Below, piece by piece: positions 25,804-33,585 of a stretch of 40,960 bases of DNA (positions are counted from its first letter, which is position 1; each line of letters begins with the position of its first letter). This stretch comes from Ruminiclostridium sp. (GTDB lineage Bacteria > Bacillota > Clostridia > Oscillospirales > Ruminococcaceae), in NCBI GenBank assembly GCA_017941355.1, contig JAGAWN010000272.1:1-40960 (forward strand), read 5' to 3'. The notes under the pieces are model-generated. The model searched no databases. It was not told where the DNA came from and saw only the letters and a program-made list of their open reading frames with translations. The position numbers and the translations under genes were made by a program.

Positions 25804-28800
25804 ATGTTGAAACGTTCAAAACTCTTTTTGCCTGCACTGGCATTCACACTGTTCTTTGTACTTTTCGCGCTCCCTGCGGGTGCGGTCAGCACACAGGGCG
25901 GTATATCCGTCTCGAAAACAGCCGTCTCACCCGGCGACACGGTAACGCTGACGGTTGACATACCGCAGGTCGAACCCGCAGATACCGCGTCTATCAGCAT
26001 TTCATACGACTCGGACGTGTTTGAGCTTACGTCGGACGTTTCGGGCTGGAGCAGCCGGATCCCCGGTTCGTTCTGCAACAGCGGCGCGGGCTTCATAGCT
26101 CTGAGCGCTTCCAACAATTCCGCCGTGATACTCACCGACAGCGGGATAAAGCTTACCGCGGAACTTCTCGTAAAGGACACCGCGGCTGCCGGAACATCGG
26201 TGATAAAGCTGGGACGGCACAGCCTTTCACGCATGAACGATAACGGCTACGACTTCACCGAACTCTGGGATCCCTCGGCGGCCGAGGTGAGCGTTACCGT
26301 TTCGTCGGAGACCTCCTACCCGAAAACAGGCGGCGGTATATCGCTCACCGAAAGCACTGTCGAACAAAACGGCGAGTTTTCCGTAAACATCAGGATACCG
26401 GCTATCCCCGACGCTGTGGATACCGTTGATATCCGCACATCGTTCGACAGCAGTGTGTTTGATGTCGTTACGGTAAGCACGAATGCCGTCGGAGCGGAAG
26501 TTTATGATGACAGCGGTCATTTCGGGCTTATCGGCGCTGACACTTCGCGCAGCATAGATGTCAGCAGGGGCTTGTCGCTGACCGCGAGAATGAGAGTCAA
26601 AAGCAGCGCAAGACCCGGAACCTATATGTTCAGCATAACGGATTCCATAATTACATACACTGTCGGCAGCGAACAGAGAGATTCGCTGTGGTCACCGGCA
26701 AGCCGCACCGCAAGCATCAGGATAACCGACGCGCAGGGTCCTTACGTTACCGGCGGAGGAATATCAACTTCAAAATCCGCAGCTTCTCCCGGCGACTCGC
26801 TGACTCTGAATATCAGCGTTCCCGAGATCGCGGCTGCCGCAAACGGAGCAAATGTCTCCGTGCAGTTCTCCCCCGACGCTTTCGAGATAGTTTCATGGAA
26901 ATCGACTTCCGCAAACGCGGTGGTCACCGACAACAACAACAATATCAACATCGGTATTGTCACCGGTCAGAGCATTGATCTCAGCGGCGGACTCACCGTT
27001 TCCGTCAATCTGAAAGTGCTGACATACGCTGACCCGGCGGTCTATACATTCAGACTGGTCAACTCCTCCCTTTCATACACCGACGCTTCCGGCGCAAGCA
27101 TAGAACTGTGGAGACCCTCAGGTACATCCGCGGCGGTTAATGTTTCAAGGAACGCTGTTTCCCTCCCCGTAAAGGGCGGCGGGATCTCACTTTCAAGGTC
27201 AAGCGCCTCCGCCGGAGACACTGTGACAGCTTCTGTGAAGATACCCTCGATACCGATCAACGCGGAATCCGTATATTTAAACGTTGAATACAACTCAACT
27301 GCTCTCGAAGTCATTTCCTGGACGCCATCGGTCAGCGGTGTATATGCGAATATGAGCGACGGCAACTTCGGGCTTAGCGGGTACGACACCAATATTGATC
27401 TGAGCCGGGGACTGACCCTCACAGCGCAGCTTCGCGTAAAGTCAACCGCGCCCGCGGGCAGTTACGCCGTCCGCATCACGGGAGCCGAGCTTTACGGCAC
27501 AGGCAGTGACGGCTACAGCGATCAGGAACTGTGGATCCCTACGGCAACATCGGCTTCTGTCACGGTCGGACAAAGCTCCTCCGTGAATTTCCCCGTAAGG
27601 GGCGGCGGTATCAGCGTTTCACGCTCTGAGGTCAACACAGGCGACACATTCATCGTTTATGTGACAGTCCCGAAGATAGCTTCCTACGCGGATACTTCCT
27701 CTATCGTGCTGGGATTCTCCTCCGATGCTTTTGAAGCGGTTTCATGGAACGCAGGTCTTTCAGGTGCGGAACCCTCCGCGGGCAACGGCTATTTCAGTCT
27801 CCTTAAAACAGGCAGCTCACGCAATATAAACCTCAGCAACGGACTTACTGTTTCGGTCACGATGCGGGCGAGAGAAAACGCTTCGTCCGGCAGCTACACA
27901 ATGCGGCTCAACACAGGAAGCTTCTCCTACGATACCGGCTACGGACATCAGGAAATGTGGACTCCCTCCACGACCTCGGCTGCAATACGAGTAGTCCGTA
28001 CATCATCGCAGACAACGACTACAACCACCGCCGAAGTAACGCGGCGTACAACAACCACCACTCCCGACCCCGCAGGGGAAGTGGAGTACATCAACGATGA
28101 CGACGATGATGATGACGATGACACGACAACCGCGCCGGATTATGACGATGAGGACGAATATCCCGTGGATTACAGCGAGGACGAGGACGACAATGACGAC
28201 ATCTACGACGGAGAGGATAACGGCTCGAACGATCGTGACATAGTGTTCACGCTGATCGCCTCCCTCAGCAACCTTTCAGACGGAAACATAAGAGTAGAGA
28301 CAAATCACAGCTTCTTCAGCAGTGATACGGATTTTATCCTGAACAACAGCCAGACTGCCGAAACGGCGGCAGCTAATGCTCTGACACAGCTCGGACTGAA
28401 CGGTCACAGATACTACGCGTTTGACGCGAGCATCCGTGACAATGCTTCAGGCAGAACGGTTTCGGATCTTCGCGGAGGATATGCGGAATTTTACATTCCT
28501 GTCCCGAAGAATCTCCTTTCGGCAGGCGGAAACATTGAGGTATATCACATTACGGACGGCGTTCCGGTACGCGTTGACAGCAGCGTGGTGAGCAGCGGCG
28601 ATTCAAAGTCGGTGTATTTCCGTTCAGACTCTTTCTCGCCGTATATGTTTGTGGATATGTCCGCGAACAGTTCGTCATCGTATATCGTCACCGCGCCGGC
28701 AAATACGCCCTCTCAATCCACACCGGTAAGCGGAAATAACTGGTACAACGGCAATATCAATCCCGCAACCGGAGTTGCTGCCGCGATCCTCATTCCCGGT

Positions 28801-28890
28801 ACGCTTACAGGCTGTATTCTCCTCGCGAGAAAACATTCAAGGCATCGCAAACGCACCAGGACTTATGTTGATGATGATAAAAAGAAATGA
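25804..28890 (+). CDS. Large wall-anchored protein with five cohesin-like beta domains
   Basis: 1028 residues. Signal peptide 1-27, then five repeats of about 142 residues starting near 32, 174, 316, 457 and 599. Each opens with GGGIS or GGIS plus S/G-D-T, has a S-x-x-x-F-E-V-V-S-W core and ends with E-L-W-x-P-T. A Thr-rich linker (about 737-760), an Asp-rich stretch (about 762-815), an unrecognised globular domain (about 816-960) and a sortase-type tail follow: NPATG (986-990), hydrophobic helix, then KHSRHRKRTRTY. It should be displayed on the wall as a multivalent scaffold or adhesin. The only strong ribosome site, AAGGAGG, lies 27 bases before ATG 25804 with a small ACCC/GGGT stem between. 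It probably forms an operon with the single-domain gene. Confidence 0.7.
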   Translation: MLKRSKLFLPALAFTLFFVLFALPAGAVSTQGGISVSKTAVSPGDTVTLTVDIPQVEPADTASISISYDSDVFELTSDVSGWSSRIPGSFCNSGAGFIALSASNNSAVILTDSGIKLTAELLVKDTAAAGTSVIKLGRHSLSRMNDNGYDFTELWDPSAAEVSVTVSSETSYPKTGGGISLTESTVEQNGEFSVNIRIPAIPDAVDTVDIRTSFDSSVFDVVTVSTNAVGAEVYDDSGHFGLIGADTSRSIDVSRGLSLTARMRVKSSARPGTYMFSITDSIITYTVGSEQRDSLWSPASRTASIRITDAQGPYVTGGGISTSKSAASPGDSLTLNISVPEIAAAANGANVSVQFSPDAFEIVSWKSTSANAVVTDNNNNINIGIVTGQSIDLSGGLTVSVNLKVLTYADPAVYTFRLVNSSLSYTDASGASIELWRPSGTSAAVNVSRNAVSLPVKGGGISLSRSSASAGDTVTASVKIPSIPINAESVYLNVEYNSTALEVISWTPSVSGVYANMSDGNFGLSGYDTNIDLSRGLTLTAQLRVKSTAPAGSYAVRITGAELYGTGSDGYSDQELWIPTATSASVTVGQSSSVNFPVRGGGISVSRSEVNTGDTFIVYVTVPKIASYADTSSIVLGFSSDAFEAVSWNAGLSGAEPSAGNGYFSLLKTGSSRNINLSNGLTVSVTMRARENASSGSYTMRLNTGSFSYDTGYGHQEMWTPSTTSAAIRVVRTSSQTTTTTTAEVTRRTTTTTPDPAGEVEYINDDDDDDDDDTTTAPDYDDEDEYPVDYSEDEDDNDDIYDGEDNGSNDRDIVFTLIASLSNLSDGNIRVETNHSFFSSDTDFILNNSQTAETAAANALTQLGLNGHRYYAFDASIRDNASGRTVSDLRGGYAEFYIPVPKNLLSAGGNIEVYHITDGVPVRVDSSVVSSGDSKSVYFRSDSFSPYMFVDMSANSSSSYIVTAPANTPSQSTPVSGNNWYNGNINPATGVAAAILIPGTLTGCILLARKHSRHRKRTRTYVDDDKKK

Positions 28891-28898
28891 TAAAAATG

Positions 28899-28931
28899 AC
28901 GACAGCACTCATTCCGGGTGCTGTCGTTTTA
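28899..28931. terminator. Bidirectional rho-independent terminator
   Basis: ACGACAGCAC (28899-28908) pairs perfectly with GTGCTGTCGT (28918-28927), nine-base loop, with TAAAAAT on the left and TTTTAG on the right. It separates the convergent surface-protein and GH13 genes. Confidence 0.9.
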
Positions 28932-28934
28932 GCG

Positions 28935-30548
28935 TTATCTGAACTTATAGACACGCGCTTCGTAAGGACGCAGGTGCATATCATACGGATCGGAGCCGCG
29001 GTAGTTGCACAGGACAAGACGACGCGCCCTGCCCTCATACTCCGGCGGAAGCTTCACCTCTGCGGGCAGCCGCGAGAACGAGCATATTATCAGCCAACGC
29101 GAATCGTTATACACGCGCTCGTACATATAGATACGGTGTGATTTCGGGTAAAACTCGCGGTAACTTCCGTAAACCAGCGTTTTGCAGTGCTTTTTCAGCC
29201 ACACGCACTTGCGGTAGAAGTTAAGTATGCTGTCGGGATCGTTTTCCTCGGCTGCAACATTTACCTCATGGTAGTTCGGGTTCACTTTGAACCACGGGCG
29301 TGCAGTCGAAAACCCCGCGTACCGCAGCCCGCTCCACTGCATCGGCGTGCGCGAGGAATCGCGGCTGGACTTGTAAATGCGCTTCATGCGCTCGTCCAGC
29401 GGATCGTTGATGTGGTATTTGCTGAAATTCGTTTTGCTGGAAATGTCCATGTAGTCGTCGATATCCCGAAGGCGGATATTCGTCATGCCTATCTCCTGCC
29501 CCTGATAGATGAATACCGTTCCCTGCTGGAAAATGTAAGCCGCGGCAAGCATAGTGCCGCTTTCACGGCGGAAATACACGCTGCCGTAGCGGTTGATTAT
29601 GCGCGGGTGGTCGTGGTTTTCGAGATACAGCGTGTTCCATGCCCTGCCGTTCAGCGCGTACTGCCACTTCGAGAACGCGCGCTTTAGCTTGCGCAGACTG
29701 AACGGGCGCTGTATGTACTCGGTATAGAGACAGTCAGCCATCATGTGGTCAAACGAGAACATCATGTCCAGCGATTTGGTCTTTCCCGTCATATACATAA
29801 GCGCGGTCTTTACCGTAGTCATCGGTCCCTCGCCTATCTGTATGCAGTCGTATTCATTGCAGACCTCACGGAACTCCGCAAGATACTCGTGGATATGAGG
29901 ACCGTCCTTGTACGCGAACATTCCGTTGACTGCCGGGATAAAGGGCAGCCCGTCCGGCAGACCCTCTTTTTTGGAGATGAAGTTTATCACGTCCTCGCGG
30001 AAACCGTCAACTCCCATATCCAGCCAGAACCTCATGATAGACTTGACTTCTTCACGCACCTTCGGATTGTCCATGTTGAGATCCGGCTGCTTTTTCGAGA
30101 ATATGTGCAGGTAATACTGCCCGCGCACCTCGTCATATTCCCACGCCTTGCCCTCGAACAGAGAATCCCAGTTATTCGGCTTGTCGCGCCAGATGTAGTA
30201 GTCGCTGTACGGATTGTCCTTACCCTTTCTGCTTTCGAGGAACCACGGATGCTCGTCTGAGGTGTGATTCACCACCAAGTCCATTATCAACTTCATTCCG
30301 AGTTCATGCACCCGGTCAAGCACTTTCCGGAACTGCGCAAGATCGCCGAAATCCGGGTGAATATTCTTGTAATCCGAGATATCGTAGCCGTAGTCCGCGT
30401 TGGGCGACGGATAAACGGGACACAGCCAGATACCGTCGATACCGAGGGACTTTATGTAATCCAGCTTTTCGTAAACACCGTAAAGATCGCCTATGCCGTC
30501 GCCGTTTCCGTCCTTGAAGCTCCTGACCCAGATCTGGTAGAAGGTCAT
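28935..30548 (-). CDS. Alpha-glucosidase, GH13 (oligo-1,6-glucosidase type)
   Basis: 537 residues from ATG 30548. The open frame extends 69 codons upstream, but that part lies inside the preceding glycosyltransferase gene. The barrel begins at once (YQIWVRSFKDGNGDGIGDL). Conserved GH13 regions: DLVVNHTSDEHPWF, GVDGFREDVINF with nucleophile Asp186, CIQIGEGPMTTV with acid/base Glu240, and ENHDHPRI with transition-state Asp313. The IGEGP form and the long C-terminal sheet point to the GH13_31-type alpha-glucosidases that act on isomalto- or malto-oligosaccharides in the cytoplasm; no signal peptide is present. Its start overlaps the glycosyltransferase stop (ATGA), so expression is coupled. Confidence 0.88.
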   Translation of the reverse strand: MTFYQIWVRSFKDGNGDGIGDLYGVYEKLDYIKSLGIDGIWLCPVYPSPNADYGYDISDYKNIHPDFGDLAQFRKVLDRVHELGMKLIMDLVVNHTSDEHPWFLESRKGKDNPYSDYYIWRDKPNNWDSLFEGKAWEYDEVRGQYYLHIFSKKQPDLNMDNPKVREEVKSIMRFWLDMGVDGFREDVINFISKKEGLPDGLPFIPAVNGMFAYKDGPHIHEYLAEFREVCNEYDCIQIGEGPMTTVKTALMYMTGKTKSLDMMFSFDHMMADCLYTEYIQRPFSLRKLKRAFSKWQYALNGRAWNTLYLENHDHPRIINRYGSVYFRRESGTMLAAAYIFQQGTVFIYQGQEIGMTNIRLRDIDDYMDISSKTNFSKYHINDPLDERMKRIYKSSRDSSRTPMQWSGLRYAGFSTARPWFKVNPNYHEVNVAAEENDPDSILNFYRKCVWLKKHCKTLVYGSYREFYPKSHRIYMYERVYNDSRWLIICSFSRLPAEVKLPPEYEGRARRLVLCNYRGSDPYDMHLRPYEARVYKFR

Positions 30549-32218
30549 TCTTTTGTAGTTTTGTCTGATGCTCCAACTATTTTTTTTGCTGTGTTCTTCA
30601 CCGCGTTCGCGCCTGTCAGAGCAGCGTTCTTCACTGCTCCCGCTCCCGTTTTCGCCGCACCCGTCACTGCTCCCGTGACCGTTTCCGTCAGCGAGATCGT
30701 TCCCCGCTTTGCCGAGCCGAATGCTGTCCTCCGTGCGTTGTCCTGCCATTTCCATGCTTTCTTTAACTCCTCTCTTACATTGTCCTCATAGCCGTGAAGC
30801 AGTGTTTTCATATCCTCAGCTTTATCCGAGAAATACTGCCCCGCCTCCGCAAAGTTTTCTTTCATTCCGTACATATTTTCACGGAAGCTTTCAAACAGCT
30901 CCTTGCGCGTTTTGGTCATAAACGAGAACGTGTCTATGAAATCCGCTGTGACATCGAGAAGCCGGTCTGACATCACCTTTTTCCGCACTTCCAGCTCACC
31001 GTCCGCTTTCATTCGCAGTATCTCGCCGTAACGCTTGTAAGCTGCGTTCACGCTGTCCTCCCATGAAATGTATATCTCGTCCATTGCGTTCTGCCCCACG
31101 CGCGCGGTATCGGAGATGTTACCGCAAAGCTCCCGGAGCAGCCTGAACATATCCTCAGCCGTTTCTTTTATAATGTATCCGTTCTGACCGTCGGTTATGC
31201 CCTCGGCAGCACATGAACCGTCTATCAGCACACTCGCGAGTCCGCACGCCGCCGCTTCCCGCACCACTATGCCGTTGGTATCGTATGTTGAGGGGAACAG
31301 GAACAGGTTCGCGCGGGTATTCCATGCTCTCAGCGCATTACGGTCATAGACGGGTCCCGTGAAAATCACGGCTCCGTTCGTGAAACTCCCCTCGGTGCGT
31401 TCAATTTCTCCGTCCCCGCCGCGCTCATACAGAGTGATACCGTAACTGCGGACTGCGGCTTTCAGTTCGTCCGAATCTCTGCCGGAACCCACGAACACCA
31501 TGCGGAAATCCTTGCCGTCCTCCGCGAGCTGCTTTATCGCGTCGATTATCAGCGGAAGTCCCTTGTACTTCATCAGCCGTCCCACAAACAGGAATACCGG
31601 AACTCCCGACGGCAGGTCAAATCCGCTCACAGCCGCGCTCACCTCTTCATCGGAGGCTCTGCCTTTTGCGAAATCAACGCCGTTGTTCATTACCACGAAG
31701 TCACCCTGATAGCCGAGAGAACGCAGGTTCTCCCCCGCTCCCCTGCTCACCGTCCATACCTCGTCGCAGGCACTTATATTTGAGACAAGAGCGTGAATGC
31801 TTTCTTTCTGCAAAAACTTCGATTTTGTTGCGGCAGCTATATCAACATCAAATTTCGTATGGTAGGTGAACACTATCGGCGCACCTGTCTCATGCCGCAG
31901 CACGCGTGACATTACTGTTGACGACACCGGGCAATGGGAATGGATAATATCCGGCGCAAAGCCGGCAAGACTGTTCAGCGCTTTCACCGCAAGCGGATTT
32001 CCGGCGCGGTAGCCGCTGATTATCGCAGTCGTATCGTAGCTGCTGTACGGAACGACCTTATACGGGTAGGAGCTGTAATCCGCGTCCGGGTATTCGGGCG
32101 TTCCTACGATCACCTGTGTTCCTTCCATTGCGTTAAGCACCGAAGCATAGTTTATGACCGCGTTCGCCACTCCGTCTATCACCGGCGGGAACGAGTCATT
32201 GAGAAGACACACATTCAT
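30545..32218 (-). CDS. GT4 glycosyltransferase with amphipathic C-terminal tail
   Basis: 557 residues. The first 385 or so form a GT-B glycosyltransferase of family 4 resembling diacylglycerol glucosyltransferases: NDSFPPVIDGVANAVINYA at the start, HSHCPVSSTVMSRV, the donor site VFLFVGRLMKYKGLPLIIDAI, and the E-x7-E region GIVVREAAACGLASVLIDG. About 170 extra residues follow: charged helices, then an Ala/Gly/Lys/Thr-rich repetitive tail (TGAVTGAAKTGAGAVKNAAL, then TGANAVKNTAKK) likely to form an amphipathic membrane-binding helix. ATG 32218 has GGAGG seven bases upstream. The pairing with a GH13 enzyme suggests glucolipid or glucan metabolism; the acceptor is uncertain. Confidence 0.85.
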   Translation of the reverse strand: MNVCLLNDSFPPVIDGVANAVINYASVLNAMEGTQVIVGTPEYPDADYSSYPYKVVPYSSYDTTAIISGYRAGNPLAVKALNSLAGFAPDIIHSHCPVSSTVMSRVLRHETGAPIVFTYHTKFDVDIAAATKSKFLQKESIHALVSNISACDEVWTVSRGAGENLRSLGYQGDFVVMNNGVDFAKGRASDEEVSAAVSGFDLPSGVPVFLFVGRLMKYKGLPLIIDAIKQLAEDGKDFRMVFVGSGRDSDELKAAVRSYGITLYERGGDGEIERTEGSFTNGAVIFTGPVYDRNALRAWNTRANLFLFPSTYDTNGIVVREAAACGLASVLIDGSCAAEGITDGQNGYIIKETAEDMFRLLRELCGNISDTARVGQNAMDEIYISWEDSVNAAYKRYGEILRMKADGELEVRKKVMSDRLLDVTADFIDTFSFMTKTRKELFESFRENMYGMKENFAEAGQYFSDKAEDMKTLLHGYEDNVREELKKAWKWQDNARRTAFGSAKRGTISLTETVTGAVTGAAKTGAGAVKNAALTGANAVKNTAKKIVGASDKTTKE

Positions 32219-32316
32219 GGTTCTGCCTCCGTTTGTATTTTTATATTGATCTTTCAGCGCCTGAAACAGACTTCCGGGCGTCAGCTGTTCAAAGACAGTG
32301 TTTTATCACACATTAT

Positions 32317-32345
32317 ATTATAGCACCTGCCGGCAGGAATGTCAA
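32317..32345 (-). promoter_or_regulatory. Consensus promoter with palindromic spacer, for the GT4-GH13 operon
   Basis: Minus-strand TTGACA (32345-32340), 17-base spacer, TATAAT (32322-32317): both hexamers are perfect. The spacer contains the 12-bp palindrome CCTGCCGGCAGG (32326-32337), placed where a bound repressor would block the polymerase. The leader is about 100 bases. Confidence 0.88.
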
Positions 32346-32363
32346 CATTCCGTCATTTTTCAC

Positions 32364-32405
32364 GAAAAACAAGCGCCGTCCGCCCTTTCCGGGTGAACAG
32401 CGCTT
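32364..32405 (-). terminator. Rho-independent terminator of spoVT
   Basis: On the minus strand AAGCGC and GCGCTT form the outer stem, inner GT/AC and CCC/GGG pairs continue it, and GTTTTTC follows. It starts 4 bases after the stop codon. Confidence 0.75.
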
Positions 32406-32408
32406 CCG

Positions 32409-32951
32409 TCATTCTTCCATCTGTTTTGAAAAATACATCGCCGCGGCTCTCACAAGCGCAGTCTGCTCAGGTGTAGCATATTCGGTCCCGTTTCCCGCAA
32501 GCATCACGACTGCACCGTTCACGTCCCCCTGTGAGACTATCGGCGCACAGGCTATCGCGTATTTGTCAACGCCCTCTATGGGGTTTATGCGCTTGTCCTC
32601 AAGCGACGCATATACCACAGGCTTCCTGCCCTCGATAACGTCCTCAAGAGAGCTTGATACACGGCGTTCGAGGACTTCCTTTTTCTGCATACCGGAGACT
32701 GCGATAACATGATCGCGGTCACAAATCGCCGCAGGACAGCCTCCTATCTTCGCAAGCACCTCGGCATACTGGTTGGCGATCTCCGAGATATCACCCACCG
32801 GCGAGTATTTCTTGAATATCACTTCACCCTCCGAGTTCGTGAATATTTCCAGAGGGTCGCCTTCGCGTATGCGCATAGTTCTCCGGATCTCCTTAGGTAT
32901 AACCACTCTTCCGAGGTCATCTATTCTTCTTACAATTCCGGTTGCCTTCAT
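32409..32951 (-). CDS. spoVT: SpoVT-like AbrB-family transcriptional regulator
   Basis: 180 residues from ATG 32951, close to the 178 of Bacillus SpoVT. AAAGGA lies eight bases upstream; the longer open frame (13 more codons) lacks a site. The N-terminal swapped-hairpin AbrB domain is clear (ATGIVRRIDDLGRVVIPKEI, then RRTMRIREGDPLEIF). The C-terminal two-thirds form a GAF-like domain (AEVLAKIGGCPAAICDRDHV ... PIVSQGDVNGAVVML). In spore formers SpoVT modulates forespore genes of the sigma-G regulon; other Clostridia keep it as a global regulator. Here it stands alone between terminators, so it is a single-gene transcript. Confidence 0.9.
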   Translation of the reverse strand: MKATGIVRRIDDLGRVVIPKEIRRTMRIREGDPLEIFTNSEGEVIFKKYSPVGDISEIANQYAEVLAKIGGCPAAICDRDHVIAVSGMQKKEVLERRVSSSLEDVIEGRKPVVYASLEDKRINPIEGVDKYAIACAPIVSQGDVNGAVVMLAGNGTEYATPEQTALVRAAAMYFSKQMEE

Positions 32952-32970
32952 ATATATAATTCCTTTCACT

Positions 32971-33004
32971 GCTGATAAATTCCGAAGCATTATGCTTCAT
33001 CAGC
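32971..33004 (-). promoter_or_regulatory. Inverted repeat in the spoVT leader
   Basis: GAAGCAT-T-ATGCTTC (32984-32998) is a perfect 7-bp-arm palindrome, framed by GCTGAT (32971-32976) and ATCAGC (32999-33004). It lies 20-53 bases before the start codon and could be an operator or an RNA stem. A TATAAT further up (near 33033) may be the -10, but no good -35 was seen. Confidence 0.5.
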
Positions 33005-33242
33005 AATATTATCTGCCGCAAATCCGGAATTATACTGCAAAACACAGTTATGTCCTGCCGAAATTAAACTGCACTCTGAAAGCATTTTCAAAACGTTCAT
33101 TTTATATCAAGGTGTCCGGTAAGACAGCGGGGGATCTTCGCTGCCATAAGCGAGTGTATGTATGCCGGCGGGTGGAATGCCGCGAAAGACTCCAGCCCCA
33201 TTTTCTCGAATGTCATTCCTCCCGGTATCTCTACGAATGACA

Positions 33243-33335
33243 TCAGAAAATGACAAGAAGAGAGAATGTACTTTCCCGAAAATCCGTCCGCGGATCCTTC
33301 AGCCATTTTGCCAGCCTTTCAAATGCGTTCATCAT
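33243..33335 (-). pseudogene. Short 30-codon frame, possible remnant of a sensor-type gene
   Basis: ATG 33335 follows GGAGG with two bases between, and the second ATG (33332) has ideal spacing. The peptide opens MMNAFERLAKWLKDPRTDF and reaches TGA after 30 codons. This looks like the cytoplasmic start of a membrane sensor or GGDEF-type protein that should continue into a helix. Another frame stays open to 33097 without a recognised domain. It has a promoter of its own. Either a truncated gene or a small peptide; no other support. The rest of 32952-33585 holds only the promoters and the inverted repeat listed separately. Confidence 0.35.
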
Positions 33336-33412
33336 GTCCTCCGATCATTGATCGCCGTTCATCGGCTTAAACTCGAGTATCTCTTCGCCGCTCTCCGGGA
33401 CATATACTATGC

Positions 33413-33441
33413 ATTATGACATAATCTAAGCATATTGTAAA
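33413..33441 (-). promoter_or_regulatory. Promoter of the 30-codon frame
   Basis: Minus-strand TTTACA (33441-33436), 17-base spacer, CATAAT (33418-33413). A small CGATC/GATCG hairpin (33341-33353) stands right before the GGAGG site. Confidence 0.6.
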
Positions 33442-33518
33442 CCGCTCTGAAGGACAAATTTCAATTTTTTTACGGAAATCGGAATTCAGCAATTTCACCG
33501 CTGTTACGGCAGTTCTGC

Positions 33519-33547
33519 TTGACAAAACCCGCATTGTGTACTATAAT
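33519..33547 (+). promoter_or_regulatory. Sigma-A promoter of the MBOAT operon
   Basis: TTGACA (33519-33524), 17-base spacer, TATAAT (33542-33547), both perfect, 38 bases before ATG 33586. Confidence 0.9.
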
Positions 33548-33585
33548 GGTAGTGTTCGCTTAAAAATTGGTGTAAATGAGGTATT

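Noticed and set aside
30549..30755. N-terminal extension of the GH13 enzyme
   Set aside because: The extra 69 codons read the end of the GT4 gene in another frame; the enzyme fold begins right after ATG 30548, which overlaps the GT4 stop.
33162..33419. 85-codon plus-strand frame before the MBOAT gene
   Set aside because: No ribosome site or domain and it lies opposite the minus-strand promoter and remnant frame.
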